From: Natronorubrum texcoconense | GTDB lineage: Archaea; Halobacteriota; Halobacteria; Halobacteriales; Natrialbaceae | Direction: 5' to 3' | DNA: 64,000 bases | Assembly (NCBI RefSeq): GCF_900100335.1 | Contig: NZ_FNFE01000002.1 | Coordinates: forward strand, 372,001 to 436,000 | Shown here: in pieces, positions 1-8,790 of the stretch | Layout: every line of letters begins with the position of its first letter | Numbering within the stretch: the first letter of the stretch is position 1 | The notes under the pieces: model-generated | Database searches by the model: none | What the model saw: the letters and a program-made list of their open reading frames with translations, nothing else | What the model was told of the DNA's origin: nothing | Translations under genes and position numbers: made by a program

Positions 1-669
1 GTCGCCGACCATGATGTACTTCTCGTAATTCGGCTCCTGTCCCCAGAGCGCAGACTCCGCCAGGGGGTCGTACTCGACGTTCTCGAGTCCCTGCTCTCTG
101 AGGAACGCCGCCAGCTCTTCGGGCGGCCGACCGTCGTACAGCGGCAGGTCGTCGTGGATCTCCTCGTAGCCCTCGAACGTCTCGTCGAAGTCCCAGTGCC
201 CCTCGATTAGGACGAGACGACCGCCGGGATGGACGACGCGCTGCCACTCGTCGATCGCGTTCTCCGGGGTCGGCAGCGTCCAGATGAGGTGGCGCGCAGT
301 CACCAGGTCATAGGTGTCCTCGCGCTGTGCCAAGTTCTCCGCGTCGCCGCGCTGAAACTCGGCGGACAGTTCCGACCGCTCGACCTTCGTTCGCGCCTGC
401 TCAAGCATTTCCGGCGCGAAGTCGACGCCCGTGACGTCGTGGCCGAGCTCCGCTAACAGCAGCGAGATCACGCCGGTGCCACAGCCGACGTCGAGGATCT
501 GCTGTGGGGGATCGCCCGTCCACGGACGCAGCACCGACAGCCACGCCTCGCGTTGTTCCTCGCTGTGAATGCCGTGTTGGCTGTCGTCGTCGAACGACTC
601 GGCGCGGCCGTCCCAGTACTGCTTGACGGTCGCCTTGACCTCCTCGTCGGACTGGGTCGGCTGAGTCAT
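1..669 (-). CDS. class I SAM-dependent methyltransferase (3' part cut by window edge)
   Basis: The reading frame starts at the ATG complementary to 667-669 and stays open to base 1, so the C-terminus lies outside the window; 223 residues are visible. Around residues 58-69 is the SAM-binding motif I (ILDVGCGTGV), followed by GVD (motif for the ribose-binding acid) and a Methyltransf_11-type layout with HPGGRLVLIEG. The substrate cannot be told; it resembles UbiE/ArsM-like small-molecule methyltransferases. Haloarchaea often keep such genes near cobalamin genes, but nothing in the sequence links it functionally to cbiA downstream. Confidence 0.85.
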   Translation of the reverse strand, partial: MTQPTQSDEEVKATVKQYWDGRAESFDDDSQHGIHSEEQREAWLSVLRPWTGDPPQQILDVGCGTGVISLLLAELGHDVTGVDFAPEMLEQARTKVERSELSAEFQRGDAENLAQREDTYDLVTARHLIWTLPTPENAIDEWQRVVHPGGRLVLIEGHWDFDETFEGYEEIHDDLPLYDGRPPEELAAFLREQGLENVEYDPLAESALWGQEPNYEKYIMVGD

Positions 670-972
670 CGTTCACCCTCGCTACTTCGGTTGGTGTACT
701 GTGCCGACAGACCGTGTTCGAACGGCTCGTGTGGGACAGTTCGAATTCGCGTCTCCGTTCCGGATACTCGCCGACTCGAGTCGTGTGGTGATTGCATGGG
801 TGTAGTCGACTGGTCGTTCCCGTTCGCGGTGGGGCGATACCCAGTCACGAATCAGTAATATATCCAACTATGAGAGTATTACAAATAAATCTGCCTCTAT
901 GTATCCGTGCTAAGTGAGGTTAGGGAACGATACGTGCGGAAAAATACAGCGACGGACGTCGGCCGAAATCCG
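670..972. other. gene-free interval
   Basis: About 300 bases with no convincing codon pattern. It contains an AT-rich patch around 857-900 (AATATATCC, ATTACAAATAAAT) that stands out from the GC-rich surroundings. This could hold a promoter or a terminator region between two minus-strand genes. No RNA gene or repeat was recognised. Confidence 0.4.
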
Positions 973-1137
973 TCACTCGTCCTGCTCGTGCTCTCGCAGT
1001 ACCGACGACAGGGTGTTCGAAACCTCCTCGAGCGCGACGGCGTTCGTCTTGCGGAGGTCTCCCTGCTGTGCGTCGCCGAGGTGTCGCAGTGCTTCTCGGA
1101 GGTGATGTTCGGTCTCGTGTTCGGTTTCGTCGGGCAT
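973..1137 (-). CDS. 54-residue acidic hypothetical protein
   Basis: ATG at 1137 (complement) to TGA at 973-975 gives 54 residues, beginning MPDETEHETEHHLREALRHL and ending LREHEQDE. It is acidic, predicted almost wholly alpha-helical, with heptad-like Leu spacing (LREALRHLGDAQQGDL, ALEEVSNTLSSVL), so it may form a small helical hairpin or coiled coil. Composition matches haloarchaeal coding sequence, unlike the Arg-rich overlapping frames. No family is recognised and no function is proposed. It precedes no obvious operon partner. Confidence 0.6.
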   Translation of the reverse strand: MPDETEHETEHHLREALRHLGDAQQGDLRKTNAVALEEVSNTLSSVLREHEQDE

Positions 1138-1275
1138 GGGAGGGAGACGGTCGTAACCGACTCGAGTACTTACGTTCGTCGGCGGACCCCACTCTCATAC
1201 GGATTGCTGTGAGTCATTTCGGTGCAACCGCAGGATGGTCGCGGTTACACCGGTAAATCGTTACAGCAGACCGTA

Positions 1276-1830
1276 TCACTCGAGGGCGTCCCGAACCGCC
1301 GCCCGACGCTCGGCGAACGTCGGATCGTCGAGGACCGGCGTCGTCGACTCGAGACCGATCTCGACGTCGTCTGCGAGGTCGATCCACGCGCGACAGCCCC
1401 GATAGCTTCCCCGTTCTTCGATAATCCGGGGCGAGTCGAGTTCGCTCACTCGAAGTAACAGCACGCGCAGGTCGCCGTCCGGATCGTACTTGTCGCGCAG
1501 TCCCTCGGGGGTGTAGACATAGTGTCGGGCGAGGGACGCGAGGTCGTCGCTCGAGACGGTGTACTCCCCGCGGACGTCAGCGACAGCACGGATCGGCACC
1601 CCCTCTTCCGGCTTGGCACTGGCTCGGTAGTAGTAGTCCTCGTACCGGGGTTGATAGCGATCCGGTTCCTGATGGGTGTACGCGGGATAGAGCACGAACG
1701 GACCGTCGATCGTGCCCGGATCGAGCGTGGGGTGTCGAACGAGGACCGTCTGAGTGCCCTCGAGTACGGCGTTGACCACCCCGGCACGCTCTTTTAGTGC
1801 GGGTATCGCCGCCGTCTTGGCTTCGCTCAT
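1276..1830 (-). CDS. DUF1802 family protein
   Basis: 184 residues, start ATG at 1830. The sequence has the DUF1802 pattern: an N-terminal LKERAGVVNAVLEGTQTVLVRH segment describing a small beta-rich domain, then FVLYPAYTHQEPDRY, a conserved feature of this family, and a C-terminal acidic helix. The family is found in bacteria and archaea; its function is unknown, and a nuclease-like fold has been suggested only loosely. It is divergent from cbiA with about 105 bases between the starts, so the two share a promoter region. Family call is from motif memory. Confidence 0.75.
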   Translation of the reverse strand: MSEAKTAAIPALKERAGVVNAVLEGTQTVLVRHPTLDPGTIDGPFVLYPAYTHQEPDRYQPRYEDYYYRASAKPEEGVPIRAVADVRGEYTVSSDDLASLARHYVYTPEGLRDKYDPDGDLRVLLLRVSELDSPRIIEERGSYRGCRAWIDLADDVEIGLESTTPVLDDPTFAERRAAVRDALE

Positions 1831-1935
1831 TGGTCTCGCTCGACCGAACGCAGACGAGTCCCAATTCGGTTTCGGTTACTCGAGATCACCGTCCCTACCG
1901 ACGCATTCAAGTTCAGTTGTGCGAACGCAACCACA

Positions 1936-3264
1936 ATGATAAACGGATTCGTCCTCGGCGGCGTCAGCTCCGGCGTCGGGAAGACGGTCGCGACGCTGTC
2001 GATCATTCAGGCGCTCGAGGACGCAGGCTACTCGGTCCAGCCCGCCAAGGCGGGGCCGGACTTCATCGACCCCAGTCACCACGAGGCGATTGCCGGACGA
2101 CCCTCCCGAACGCTCGACCTGTGGCTCTGCGGTGAGGACGGACTCCGACGCAACTACCAGCGCGGCGAGGGAGACGTCTGCGTCGTCGAGGGCGTGATGG
2201 GCCTCTACGACGGCGACGGCTCGAGCACCGCGATGGTCGCCGAAGCGCTCGACATTCCCGTCGTGCTCGTCGTCGACGCGAAAGCGGGCATGGAGAGCGT
2301 CGCGGCGACCGCGCTCGGATTCCAGCAGTACGCGAAGGCGATCGGCCGCGACGTCGAGGTTGCCGGAATCGTCGCCCAGCGCGCCCACGGCGGCCGCCAC
2401 GAGCAAGGCATCCGCGACGCGCTCCCGGATGACCTCGAGTTCTTCGGTCGAATCCCGCCGAATCCGGAACTCGAGATCCCGGATCGACACCTCGGTCTCG
2501 AGATGGGCGAGGAAGCCGCGCTGCCGAAAGCGGCGCTCCGGGAGGCTGCGGAGTCGCTCGAGGCCGAGCGTCTGGCAGCGGTGGCGAGCGAGCCATCCGC
2601 TCCCGACGGGTCGAGTTCGTCCGAAGAACCTGCTCAGTCCGGCGATCCGATCGACGCCACCGTCGCCGTCGCGGACGACGCCGCCTTCTGCTTTCGGTAT
2701 CCCGCAACCATCGAACGGTTCCGCGAGCGGGCCGAACTGGTCACGTTCTCGCCCGTCGCGGGCGATCCCGTCCCCGATTGCGACGGCGTCTACCTGCCCG
2801 GCGGCTACCCCGAACTTCACGCCGCGGAACTCGAGTCCTCAGGCACCCTCTCGGAACTCGGCGAGTTGGCCAGCGAGGGACTGCCAGTCCTCGGCGAGTG
2901 CGGCGGCTTGATGGCGATGGGTCAGTCGCTGACGACAGCGGAGGGCGACCACCACGAGATGGCCGGTATCCTCCCGGCGGACGTCACGATGCACGACCGC
3001 TATCAAGCGCTCGATCACGTCGAACTCGAGGCGAGCGAGGGAACGCTGACGGCCAACGCCGGCGAGACGATTCGCGGCCACGAGTTTCACTACTCGAGCG
3101 CCGACGTCGACGGCGACGCCCGCTTCGCGTTCGAGACGGTGCGAGGGGACGGCATCGACGGCGACCACGACGGCCTGACGGAGTACGAGTCGCTCGGGAC
3201 GTACGTCCACGTTCACGCCGAGAGCGGGGCGTTTGATCGGTTCCTCGAGCGGATCGACGAGTAG
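1936..3264 (+). CDS. cbiA: cobyrinate a,c-diamide synthase CbiA
   Basis: 442 residues. It amidates the a and c side chains of cobyrinate using glutamine and ATP in the cytoplasm. The N-terminal P-loop ATPase (dethiobiotin-synthetase-like) shows GGVSSGVGKT at 8-17, then KAGPDFIDPSHH and VEGVMGLYDG. The C-terminal class I-like glutamine amidotransferase shows LPGGYPELHA and the nucleophile Cys322 in GECGGLM, with a His-containing YVHVHAES near the end. A low-complexity Ser/Glu linker (about 217-235) joins the two domains, a usual haloarchaeal insertion. It stands apart from the main cbi operon at 6406 but belongs to the same pathway. Confidence 0.95.
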   Translation: MINGFVLGGVSSGVGKTVATLSIIQALEDAGYSVQPAKAGPDFIDPSHHEAIAGRPSRTLDLWLCGEDGLRRNYQRGEGDVCVVEGVMGLYDGDGSSTAMVAEALDIPVVLVVDAKAGMESVAATALGFQQYAKAIGRDVEVAGIVAQRAHGGRHEQGIRDALPDDLEFFGRIPPNPELEIPDRHLGLEMGEEAALPKAALREAAESLEAERLAAVASEPSAPDGSSSSEEPAQSGDPIDATVAVADDAAFCFRYPATIERFRERAELVTFSPVAGDPVPDCDGVYLPGGYPELHAAELESSGTLSELGELASEGLPVLGECGGLMAMGQSLTTAEGDHHEMAGILPADVTMHDRYQALDHVELEASEGTLTANAGETIRGHEFHYSSADVDGDARFAFETVRGDGIDGDHDGLTEYESLGTYVHVHAESGAFDRFLERIDE

Positions 3265-3357
3265 ACCGATCCCTCTCATGTCGATCCCGCGGCCGTTTCC
3301 CGGTTCCGGACGGTCCATCGACCCAGATTTATCACGGGACGGCGACAAGAACCTGGC

Positions 3358-4278
3358 ATGCCGGCTGCCACGCCGACGAGCGTCGTTCTCCCCACTACCG
3401 GCTGGACCGACGCCTGCGAGGAAATCGTCGAACAGCTTCGGCCGAGAGACGAGTTGCTCGTGGTTTGCGACGCCGAACGCGAGTCGGTCGCCGACCGCAT
3501 CGAGGGCTGTCCGGACAACGCCAGGCTGGTGATCGCGGGCGAACCCGAACGCTGTTCCGGCAAGGCCAACGCGATCGCCGCCGGCATGGAGGCCGCCGAA
3601 CACGATCGGATCGTCTGGACCGACGACGACTTCCACCATCCGCCGGAGTGGCTCGAAACCCTCCGAGCCGACTACGATAGACACGGGCCGACGACGGAGC
3701 TCCCGGTTTTCGTCGGTCGAGATCCGCTGGCCGTACTGCTGGAACCGATATTCGTCCTCAACGCCACGTTGGGGGTCTATTTCACAGCGATTCCGTGGGC
3801 CGGTGCCGTCGTCTTCGAACGCGACGACATCGACGAAGCGACCTTTCTCGACGACCTTCGTCGGACGGTGAGCGACGACGGTCTCCTCGCCGAGTACGCC
3901 GACGTCACTGCTGTCAGGCGGACGCGGCGCGTCGATATCGGCGGGTCAATCCGCGAATCGCTCGAAAACACCGCCAGGTTCGCGCAGATCGTCCGCTACT
4001 GTGTGCCGTTTGGCACTGCGACGCAAGCCGCGGCCGGCGCGCTTCTCACCGCCGTCTGCCTCCTGTTTCCGCTGCCCGCGCTGGTGCTGTCGACACTCGC
4101 GATGGGTGCCGTCTACGTCACATTCGGTATTCGCCGGTGGACATTCCTCCTGACGTACGCGGTGTTGCTGGCGTCGATCCCGCTCTTGCTCTACGGCCTC
4201 GCTCGTCGAACGTTCATCTGGGGCGGTCGGCGGTATCGCTGGCGAAGCAAATTCGACGTGACGGTGGAGTCCGAGTGA
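3358..4278 (+). CDS. membrane-anchored GT2-like glycosyltransferase
   Basis: 306 residues. The N-terminal GT-A fold carries SGKANAI at 67-73, typical of ceramide glucosyltransferase-like GT2 enzymes, and a DxD-type TDDDF at 88-92 for nucleotide-sugar and metal binding. The C-terminal third (about 215-290) has two or three hydrophobic helices (LLTAVCLLFPLPALVLSTLAM, TFLLTYAVLLASIPLLLYGL) that would anchor it in the membrane with the active site in the cytoplasm. The acceptor is unknown; lipid or polyprenyl glycosylation is plausible. It sits between cbiA and phaB without an obvious functional link. Confidence 0.75.
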   Translation: MPAATPTSVVLPTTGWTDACEEIVEQLRPRDELLVVCDAERESVADRIEGCPDNARLVIAGEPERCSGKANAIAAGMEAAEHDRIVWTDDDFHHPPEWLETLRADYDRHGPTTELPVFVGRDPLAVLLEPIFVLNATLGVYFTAIPWAGAVVFERDDIDEATFLDDLRRTVSDDGLLAEYADVTAVRRTRRVDIGGSIRESLENTARFAQIVRYCVPFGTATQAAAGALLTAVCLLFPLPALVLSTLAMGAVYVTFGIRRWTFLLTYAVLLASIPLLLYGLARRTFIWGGRRYRWRSKFDVTVESE

Positions 4279-4379
4279 GGACGGTGGCTACTGATTTTGA
4301 ACTAACGTTCGACGTGGCATTCATCGATTCCAACCATTAGTCAAACGGTTAACACCAATGCCGATGTAGGCCCAATCGT

Positions 4380-5162
4380 ATGTCCGAATCAGTCCAGCGA
4401 CTCGAGCCGCTAGACCAGCGACCACTGGCCGACAGAACCTGCCTCGTTACGGGATCCTCGCGCGGTATCGGCCGCGATATCGCGTTCGAACTCGCCCGCT
4501 GTGGGGCCGACGTGGCGGTGAACTACCGATCGGCAGAAGAGAAGGCCCGCGAGGTCACGGAGACTATCGAGGCTAACGACGAGACGGCCGTTCCCGTACA
4601 GGCGGATATCTCCGAACCGGCGGAGGTCGAAGCGATGGCCGAGACGGTCCGCGACGAACTGGGCGGGATCGACGTACTCGTCAACAACGCCGGGATCACC
4701 ATCGACCGAAAGTTCGAAGACATGACTCACGAGGACTGGCAGACGGTCATCGACGTCAACCTGAACGGGACGTTCAACTGCACGAAGGCCTTCTTCGACG
4801 ACATCAAGGCCTCTGACAACGGCCGCCTCATCAACATCTCGAGCGTCGTCGGCCAGCAGGGCAACTACGGGCAGGCCAACTACGCGACGTCGAAGGGTGG
4901 CCTGTTCGCGTTCACCCGAACGCTGGCGCTGGAACTCGCCGCGCACAACTCCACGGCGAACTGTGTCGCGCCCGGCTTTACCCAGACGGACATGCTCGAG
5001 AAGGTTCCCGAACGGGTCCAGGACAAGATCCGGGAGGATATCCCGCTGAACCGGTTCGCCCAGACCGAAGATATCGTCGGTATGATCCGGTTTCTCACCA
5101 GCGACTACGCGGAGTACATGACGGGGCAGGTGATCGGCATCAACGGCGGGATGGAGTGGTAA
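4380..5162 (+). CDS. phaB: SDR, acetoacetyl-CoA reductase PhaB / 3-oxoacyl reductase
   Basis: 260 residues, classical short-chain dehydrogenase. Cofactor motif TGSSRGIG at 24-31, NNAG at 102-105, and the catalytic Ser154/155, Tyr168, Lys172 (YATSK) are all present. The basic residue of SSRG and the NYR at 48-50 fit NADPH use. Its closest remembered relatives are haloarchaeal PhaB proteins that reduce acetoacetyl-CoA to 3-hydroxybutyryl-CoA for polyhydroxyalkanoate synthesis; a FabG-like reductase is the alternative. No phaEC genes lie next to it in this window, so the PHA role is inference from family alone. Confidence 0.7.
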   Translation: MSESVQRLEPLDQRPLADRTCLVTGSSRGIGRDIAFELARCGADVAVNYRSAEEKAREVTETIEANDETAVPVQADISEPAEVEAMAETVRDELGGIDVLVNNAGITIDRKFEDMTHEDWQTVIDVNLNGTFNCTKAFFDDIKASDNGRLINISSVVGQQGNYGQANYATSKGGLFAFTRTLALELAAHNSTANCVAPGFTQTDMLEKVPERVQDKIREDIPLNRFAQTEDIVGMIRFLTSDYAEYMTGQVIGINGGMEW

Positions 5163-5261
5163 CGAGAGTTGTCTTACGAAGTTTTGGCTCGAACGGCGAA
5201 CTCGGTCCGGATCATCCCTGCAGCGGACAATCTGGATAAACGACGTTGAACCACGAATCTG

Positions 5262-5267
5262 TTTTTT
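5262..5267 (+). terminator. T-rich terminator candidate after the phaB-like gene
   Basis: A run of six T in a short AT-rich patch about 100 bases past the stop codon. Archaeal termination commonly uses T-tracts; no strong hairpin precedes it. Confidence 0.35.
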
Positions 5268-5307
5268 CCACGAACTTTCATTTCGGGGGAGGTGATCTAG
5301 CAACCGT

Positions 5308-6234
5308 ATGCCAATAGAGTACAGTAACCGTGAGAAATCGTACCAACTGTATCGGAAGGGGAAGCAGGAAGGGACGTGGGACCCGGACGAGTTCGACTTT
5401 GCGGCCGACAGGGCCGACTGGAAACAGTTCTCCGACGCGGAGAAACAGCGCTTTCTCGCCTCGTGTGCGGCCTTTTACGACGGCGAGGAGGACGTGACGC
5501 GGACGCTCGCGCCGTACATGATGGCGCTCGACGCGCTCGAGAACGACGAGATGCCGTTCGACACCGTCCAGGAGGAGATCTACCTGGCCCAGCAGGTCTA
5601 CGAGGAAGCGAAGCACACCGATCTCTTCAGTCGGTACTTCGAGGAGGTGTTCGAGACCCAGGACACCGAACCGCACCGCGTCGGTGGCTATCAGGAGCAG
5701 GGGTACAGCACGGACGATCTGTACGACACCGCGGACACTCTCTTGGCCGCGATCAATAGCGGCGACCAGCGAGAACTCGTCTACGCGCTCGGCGAGGCCT
5801 ACCTGAACTACATGGGGATCGTCGAGGCGCAACTCGCTCGCGGCGGCTATCTGAGCTTCGACCAGATGATCGAACTGAAAGCCGAGGAGATGGGGCGAGA
5901 GGTCGTCCTCGAGTCGTTCCAGACGGCCATCGGGAAGGTCAGACAGGACGAAACCCGCCACATCGAGAACGGCCGCTGGATCATGCGGAAGCTGGCCGAG
6001 GCCGAACCCGACATCGTACAGGACGTCTACGAACCCCGGATCGAGGAGTATGTCGAGAACCGGCTTCTCGGTGCACCGCCGGAAGAGATGCCGTTCGAGG
6101 GTTACGACCAGAGGAAGATCGGCAAACAGACGATGCAGTACCTGCAGGACACCGTCGATTACATCGGCGCCGATCGGTTCGAGGAGTACGACGACGTTCG
6201 TCGAGTCGTACAGACCCGGCGCGCCGCGGACTGA
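5308..6234 (+). CDS. R2-like ligand-binding oxidase (R2lox), annotated often as RNR subunit beta
   Basis: 308 residues, a four-helix ferritin-like di-metal protein. Candidate metal ligands are Glu61, Glu100, His103 (EAKH), Glu173 (IVE) and Glu215, His218 (DETRH). Spacing matches R2lox (Mn/Fe oxidases) better than true ribonucleotide reductase R2. In particular Val63 and Tyr168 sit exactly where R2lox proteins form the Val-Tyr ether cross-link (two after the first Glu, five before the third-helix Glu). Length near 300 also fits R2lox. No large subunit nrdA lies nearby, and haloarchaea generally use class II reductases. The physiological substrate of R2lox is unknown. R2 identity remains a weaker alternative. 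Confidence 0.75.
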   Translation: MPIEYSNREKSYQLYRKGKQEGTWDPDEFDFAADRADWKQFSDAEKQRFLASCAAFYDGEEDVTRTLAPYMMALDALENDEMPFDTVQEEIYLAQQVYEEAKHTDLFSRYFEEVFETQDTEPHRVGGYQEQGYSTDDLYDTADTLLAAINSGDQRELVYALGEAYLNYMGIVEAQLARGGYLSFDQMIELKAEEMGREVVLESFQTAIGKVRQDETRHIENGRWIMRKLAEAEPDIVQDVYEPRIEEYVENRLLGAPPEEMPFEGYDQRKIGKQTMQYLQDTVDYIGADRFEEYDDVRRVVQTRRAAD

Positions 6235-6363
6235 GTCCTTCGTTGCTTCGTCTCCCCTCGCTGAGCACCCACATTGTTCGATGGTCTCGACAGTCACGGG
6301 CCCGTGAACAAATCGCGTTGTTCTACTCCAACTCCATGTGGGCAATCGTAGTTTCTCTACTCC

Positions 6364-6377
6364 AAACAAAATTGTTT
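6364..6377 (+). promoter_or_regulatory. cbiT: AT-rich inverted repeat at the cbi operon promoter
   Basis: AAACAA, two A, TTGTTT: a 6-bp inverted repeat in the only AT-rich patch before cbiT, 29 bases upstream of the ATG at 6406. It covers the expected TATA position, so it may be the promoter and perhaps a repressor or activator site. No known regulator is assigned. Confidence 0.4.
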
Positions 6378-6405
6378 TAGGGACGGGCTCTGTTCCCACA
6401 GGGTG

Positions 6406-7020
6406 ATGCCACCCATCGCGCTTCCACACGATGCGAAGGCCGGACCGACCAAGTCTGAGGTCCGCGCCGTCGTCCACTCGAAGCTCGCACTCGAGGACGA
6501 CGATCACTTCGCGGAGGTCGGCTCCTGTACGGGGGCCGTCACGATCGAAGCCGCACAGCGAGCCGGGCGGGTGACCGCACTCGAGCGGAAACCGGAACGA
6601 CTCGAGACGACCGAGAAGAACCTCGCGGCCAACGCGGAGTCGGTACGGGCCGACGTCGAACTGCGCAACGAGGAAGCGCCCGAGGGACTGCCCGACGACG
6701 CCGACGCGCTCTTTCTGGGCGGGAGCCGGAACTTCGAGGCCGTGTTGGATCACGCCGTCGCAACCGAAATCGACCGGGTCGTGATGAACGTCTCGCGACT
6801 CGAGGTTGCAGGCAAGGCGACGGAAGCCTTCCGCGAGCGGGATATCTTAGAGGAGGTCGTCCAGTTCCAGGTGAGCCACGGCTACGAACTCGCCGGGGCG
6901 ACGAGTTTCAATTCGGACAACCCGGTTTACATGCTGGTCGGAAGCGCGACGCCGGAGTCGGATGACGAAGACGACGGTGGGAAGAAGATCGCTGCGGATG
7001 GACGCGGAGGGTCTCGATGA
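6406..7020 (+). CDS. cbiT: cobalt-precorrin-6B/7 C15-methyltransferase (decarboxylating) CbiT
   Basis: 204 residues. A Rossmann-fold SAM methyltransferase that methylates C15 and decarboxylates the acetate side chain on ring C. Motif I reads VGSCTGAVTIEAA, the CbiT variant of GxGTGxxTIE, followed by LERKPER and NNxxAN-like features (EKNLAAN). Start: an in-frame GTG precedes directly at 6403, but the ATG at 6406 is preferred. The C-terminal 20 residues are a charged tail typical of the clade. It opens the corrin operon; its stop overlaps the cbiL start by four bases (ATGA). Confidence 0.93.
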   Translation: MPPIALPHDAKAGPTKSEVRAVVHSKLALEDDDHFAEVGSCTGAVTIEAAQRAGRVTALERKPERLETTEKNLAANAESVRADVELRNEEAPEGLPDDADALFLGGSRNFEAVLDHAVATEIDRVVMNVSRLEVAGKATEAFRERDILEEVVQFQVSHGYELAGATSFNSDNPVYMLVGSATPESDDEDDGGKKIAADGRGGSR

Positions 7021-7835
7021 CGCTCTTCGGCGTCGGACTCGGTCCCGGCGAGGCCGATCTCGTGACGGTTCGCGGCAAGCAGGTGCTCGAGAACGCGGAC
7101 GTGGTCTACTCGCCCGGCCGCCTCTCGCGATCGGTCGCCCTCGAGCACGTCGACGAGTCGAAGATCGGGGACCTCGATTTCCCGATGACGAAAGACGAGG
7201 AGAAGCTTCGGTCGGCGTGGAAGGAAGCCGCGGCTGAGATCGCGCCGAACGCACGCGAGGGCGACGTCGCCTTCGTCACGCTTGGCGATCCGAACGTCTA
7301 CTCGACCTTCGGGCACTTGCGCCGGACGATCGACGCCTTTCATCCGGACGTCGAACTCGAGATCGTCCCCGGTGTGAGCGCCGTAACCGCGTTCGCGACC
7401 GCGATGGGCGTCGAGATCGAAGCCGGCGCGGGTCTCTCGCTTCGCGAGGCCGCGAACGGCCACAGCCCGACCGGTCCGGACCGGATGATTCTGTTCAAGG
7501 TCACCGACGCGCCGGCGACCCACGAGGGGCTCGTCGAAGCCAGCTACGACGTGACATACGGCCGCCGGCTGTTCATGGAACAGGGCGAGACGCTGGTGAC
7601 GGACGACCCCGCGGAGATCGACGAGCGAGACTACTACACGCTGGCGTACGCCGTGAAGGAGGATCTCGAGGTCGAGCAGGCGACGGCGGCGTTCCAGCAG
7701 GAGGGCAACGGAACTGAGGATGCCTCGAGCGAGGACGACTCGACGACGAGCGGCGAACCAGTCGCAGACGGTGGAGAGGTCGTCGTCGAAGAGATGGCGG
7801 AAGGCTGTGCACACGGCGACTGTGGAGGCCACTGA
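7017..7835 (+). CDS. cbiL: cobalt-factor II C20-methyltransferase CbiL
   Basis: 272 residues. Tetrapyrrole methylase fold: GVGLGPGEADLVTVRG at the N-terminus, FVTLGDPNVYSTF, and the EIVPGVSAVTAFA motif that defines SAM-binding C20 enzymes. It adds the second methyl group to the cobalt-containing macrocycle. The last 45 residues are a Ser/Glu linker ending in a Cys/His cluster (Cys264, His266, Cys269, His272; CAHGDCGGH) that is not part of the methylase fold and looks like a metal-binding tag. Separated from cbiF by two bases. Confidence 0.93.
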   Translation: MTLFGVGLGPGEADLVTVRGKQVLENADVVYSPGRLSRSVALEHVDESKIGDLDFPMTKDEEKLRSAWKEAAAEIAPNAREGDVAFVTLGDPNVYSTFGHLRRTIDAFHPDVELEIVPGVSAVTAFATAMGVEIEAGAGLSLREAANGHSPTGPDRMILFKVTDAPATHEGLVEASYDVTYGRRLFMEQGETLVTDDPAEIDERDYYTLAYAVKEDLEVEQATAAFQQEGNGTEDASSEDDSTTSGEPVADGGEVVVEEMAEGCAHGDCGGH

Positions 7836-7837
7836 AC

Positions 7838-8761
7838 ATGACGGAGACAACTACGAACGACGATCCCGACGCAAGCGGCGGCGACCCGCAGGAAGCGATC
7901 GACGCCCAGGGAGCACTTCGCCGCGAGGAACTGGACGACCGAATCTTCGATCACAACGCCGGCGACGAACAGGAGGGGATCCCCTTCGTCGGCGCCGGCC
8001 CTGGCAACCCGCGACTGCTGACAGTCGCCGGGAAGGAACTGCTCGAGGAGGCCGACCTCGTCGTCCACGCGGGCTCGCTGGTCAACAGCGAACTGTTGGA
8101 CGAGTACTGCGCCCACGCCGAGCTGGTCAATTCGGTGGGCAAGGATCTCGAGGAACTCATCCCCCTGATGCGCGACGCCTACGAAGACGGCGAGAACGTA
8201 GTGCGGCTCCACAGCGGCGATCCCGCGATCTACGGGGCCGCACTCGAGCAGATGGACGCCCTCGAGCACGAGGGCGTTCCGACCTACTTCGTGCCGGGCG
8301 TCACCTCGGCCTTCGCTGCGAGCGCGACCCTTCGGACCCAGTTGACGCTCAACGAAGTCTCGAACCACGTCGCGTTCACTCGGCCACAGGGCAAGACCCT
8401 GACCGAGGAGGAAGACCACATCTCCGAGTTCGTCGGCATGGGCGACGTGACGAGCTGTATCTACCTCGGCACCCACGCGGTCCGAGATACGATGGATCGG
8501 CTGCTCGAGGACGGCCACGACCCCGAAACCCCGGTCGGCGTGATCTACCACGCCTCCTGGCCGGACGAGGACGTCATCATCGGGACGGTTGGGAACATCG
8601 CGGACAAGGTTGAGGAGGCCGGCTATCGGGCCTCCGCGATGGTCGTTATCGGCGACGCCGTGACGGGTGCGGGCTACGAGCGATCGTTCCTCTACGGTGA
8701 CTGGGCCAATCGAGGCTCGAGCGATACGAACGAAACGGAAACGCAAGCGGGGGACGACTGA
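7838..8761 (+). CDS. cbiF: cobalt-precorrin-4 C11-methyltransferase CbiF
   Basis: 307 residues, tetrapyrrole methylase. After an acidic N-terminal extension of about 45 residues comes PFVGAGPGNPRLLTVAG, then VVHAGSLVNSELL, RLHSGDPAIYGA and FVPGVTSAFAASA, all hallmarks of CbiF/CobM. It methylates C11 of the contracted ring. The acidic extension (about 1-45) is longer than in bacterial homologues. It is followed by a 213-base gap before cbiG that holds a repetitive element, the largest gap inside the operon. Confidence 0.93.
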   Translation: MTETTTNDDPDASGGDPQEAIDAQGALRREELDDRIFDHNAGDEQEGIPFVGAGPGNPRLLTVAGKELLEEADLVVHAGSLVNSELLDEYCAHAELVNSVGKDLEELIPLMRDAYEDGENVVRLHSGDPAIYGAALEQMDALEHEGVPTYFVPGVTSAFAASATLRTQLTLNEVSNHVAFTRPQGKTLTEEEDHISEFVGMGDVTSCIYLGTHAVRDTMDRLLEDGHDPETPVGVIYHASWPDEDVIIGTVGNIADKVEEAGYRASAMVVIGDAVTGAGYERSFLYGDWANRGSSDTNETETQAGDD

Positions 8762-8790
8762 GATGTCTTGCAGTCACTACCGCGAACACC

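Noticed and set aside
5278-6753. 491-residue minus-strand frame
   Set aside because: Antisense to the R2lox and cbiT genes, with no family features.
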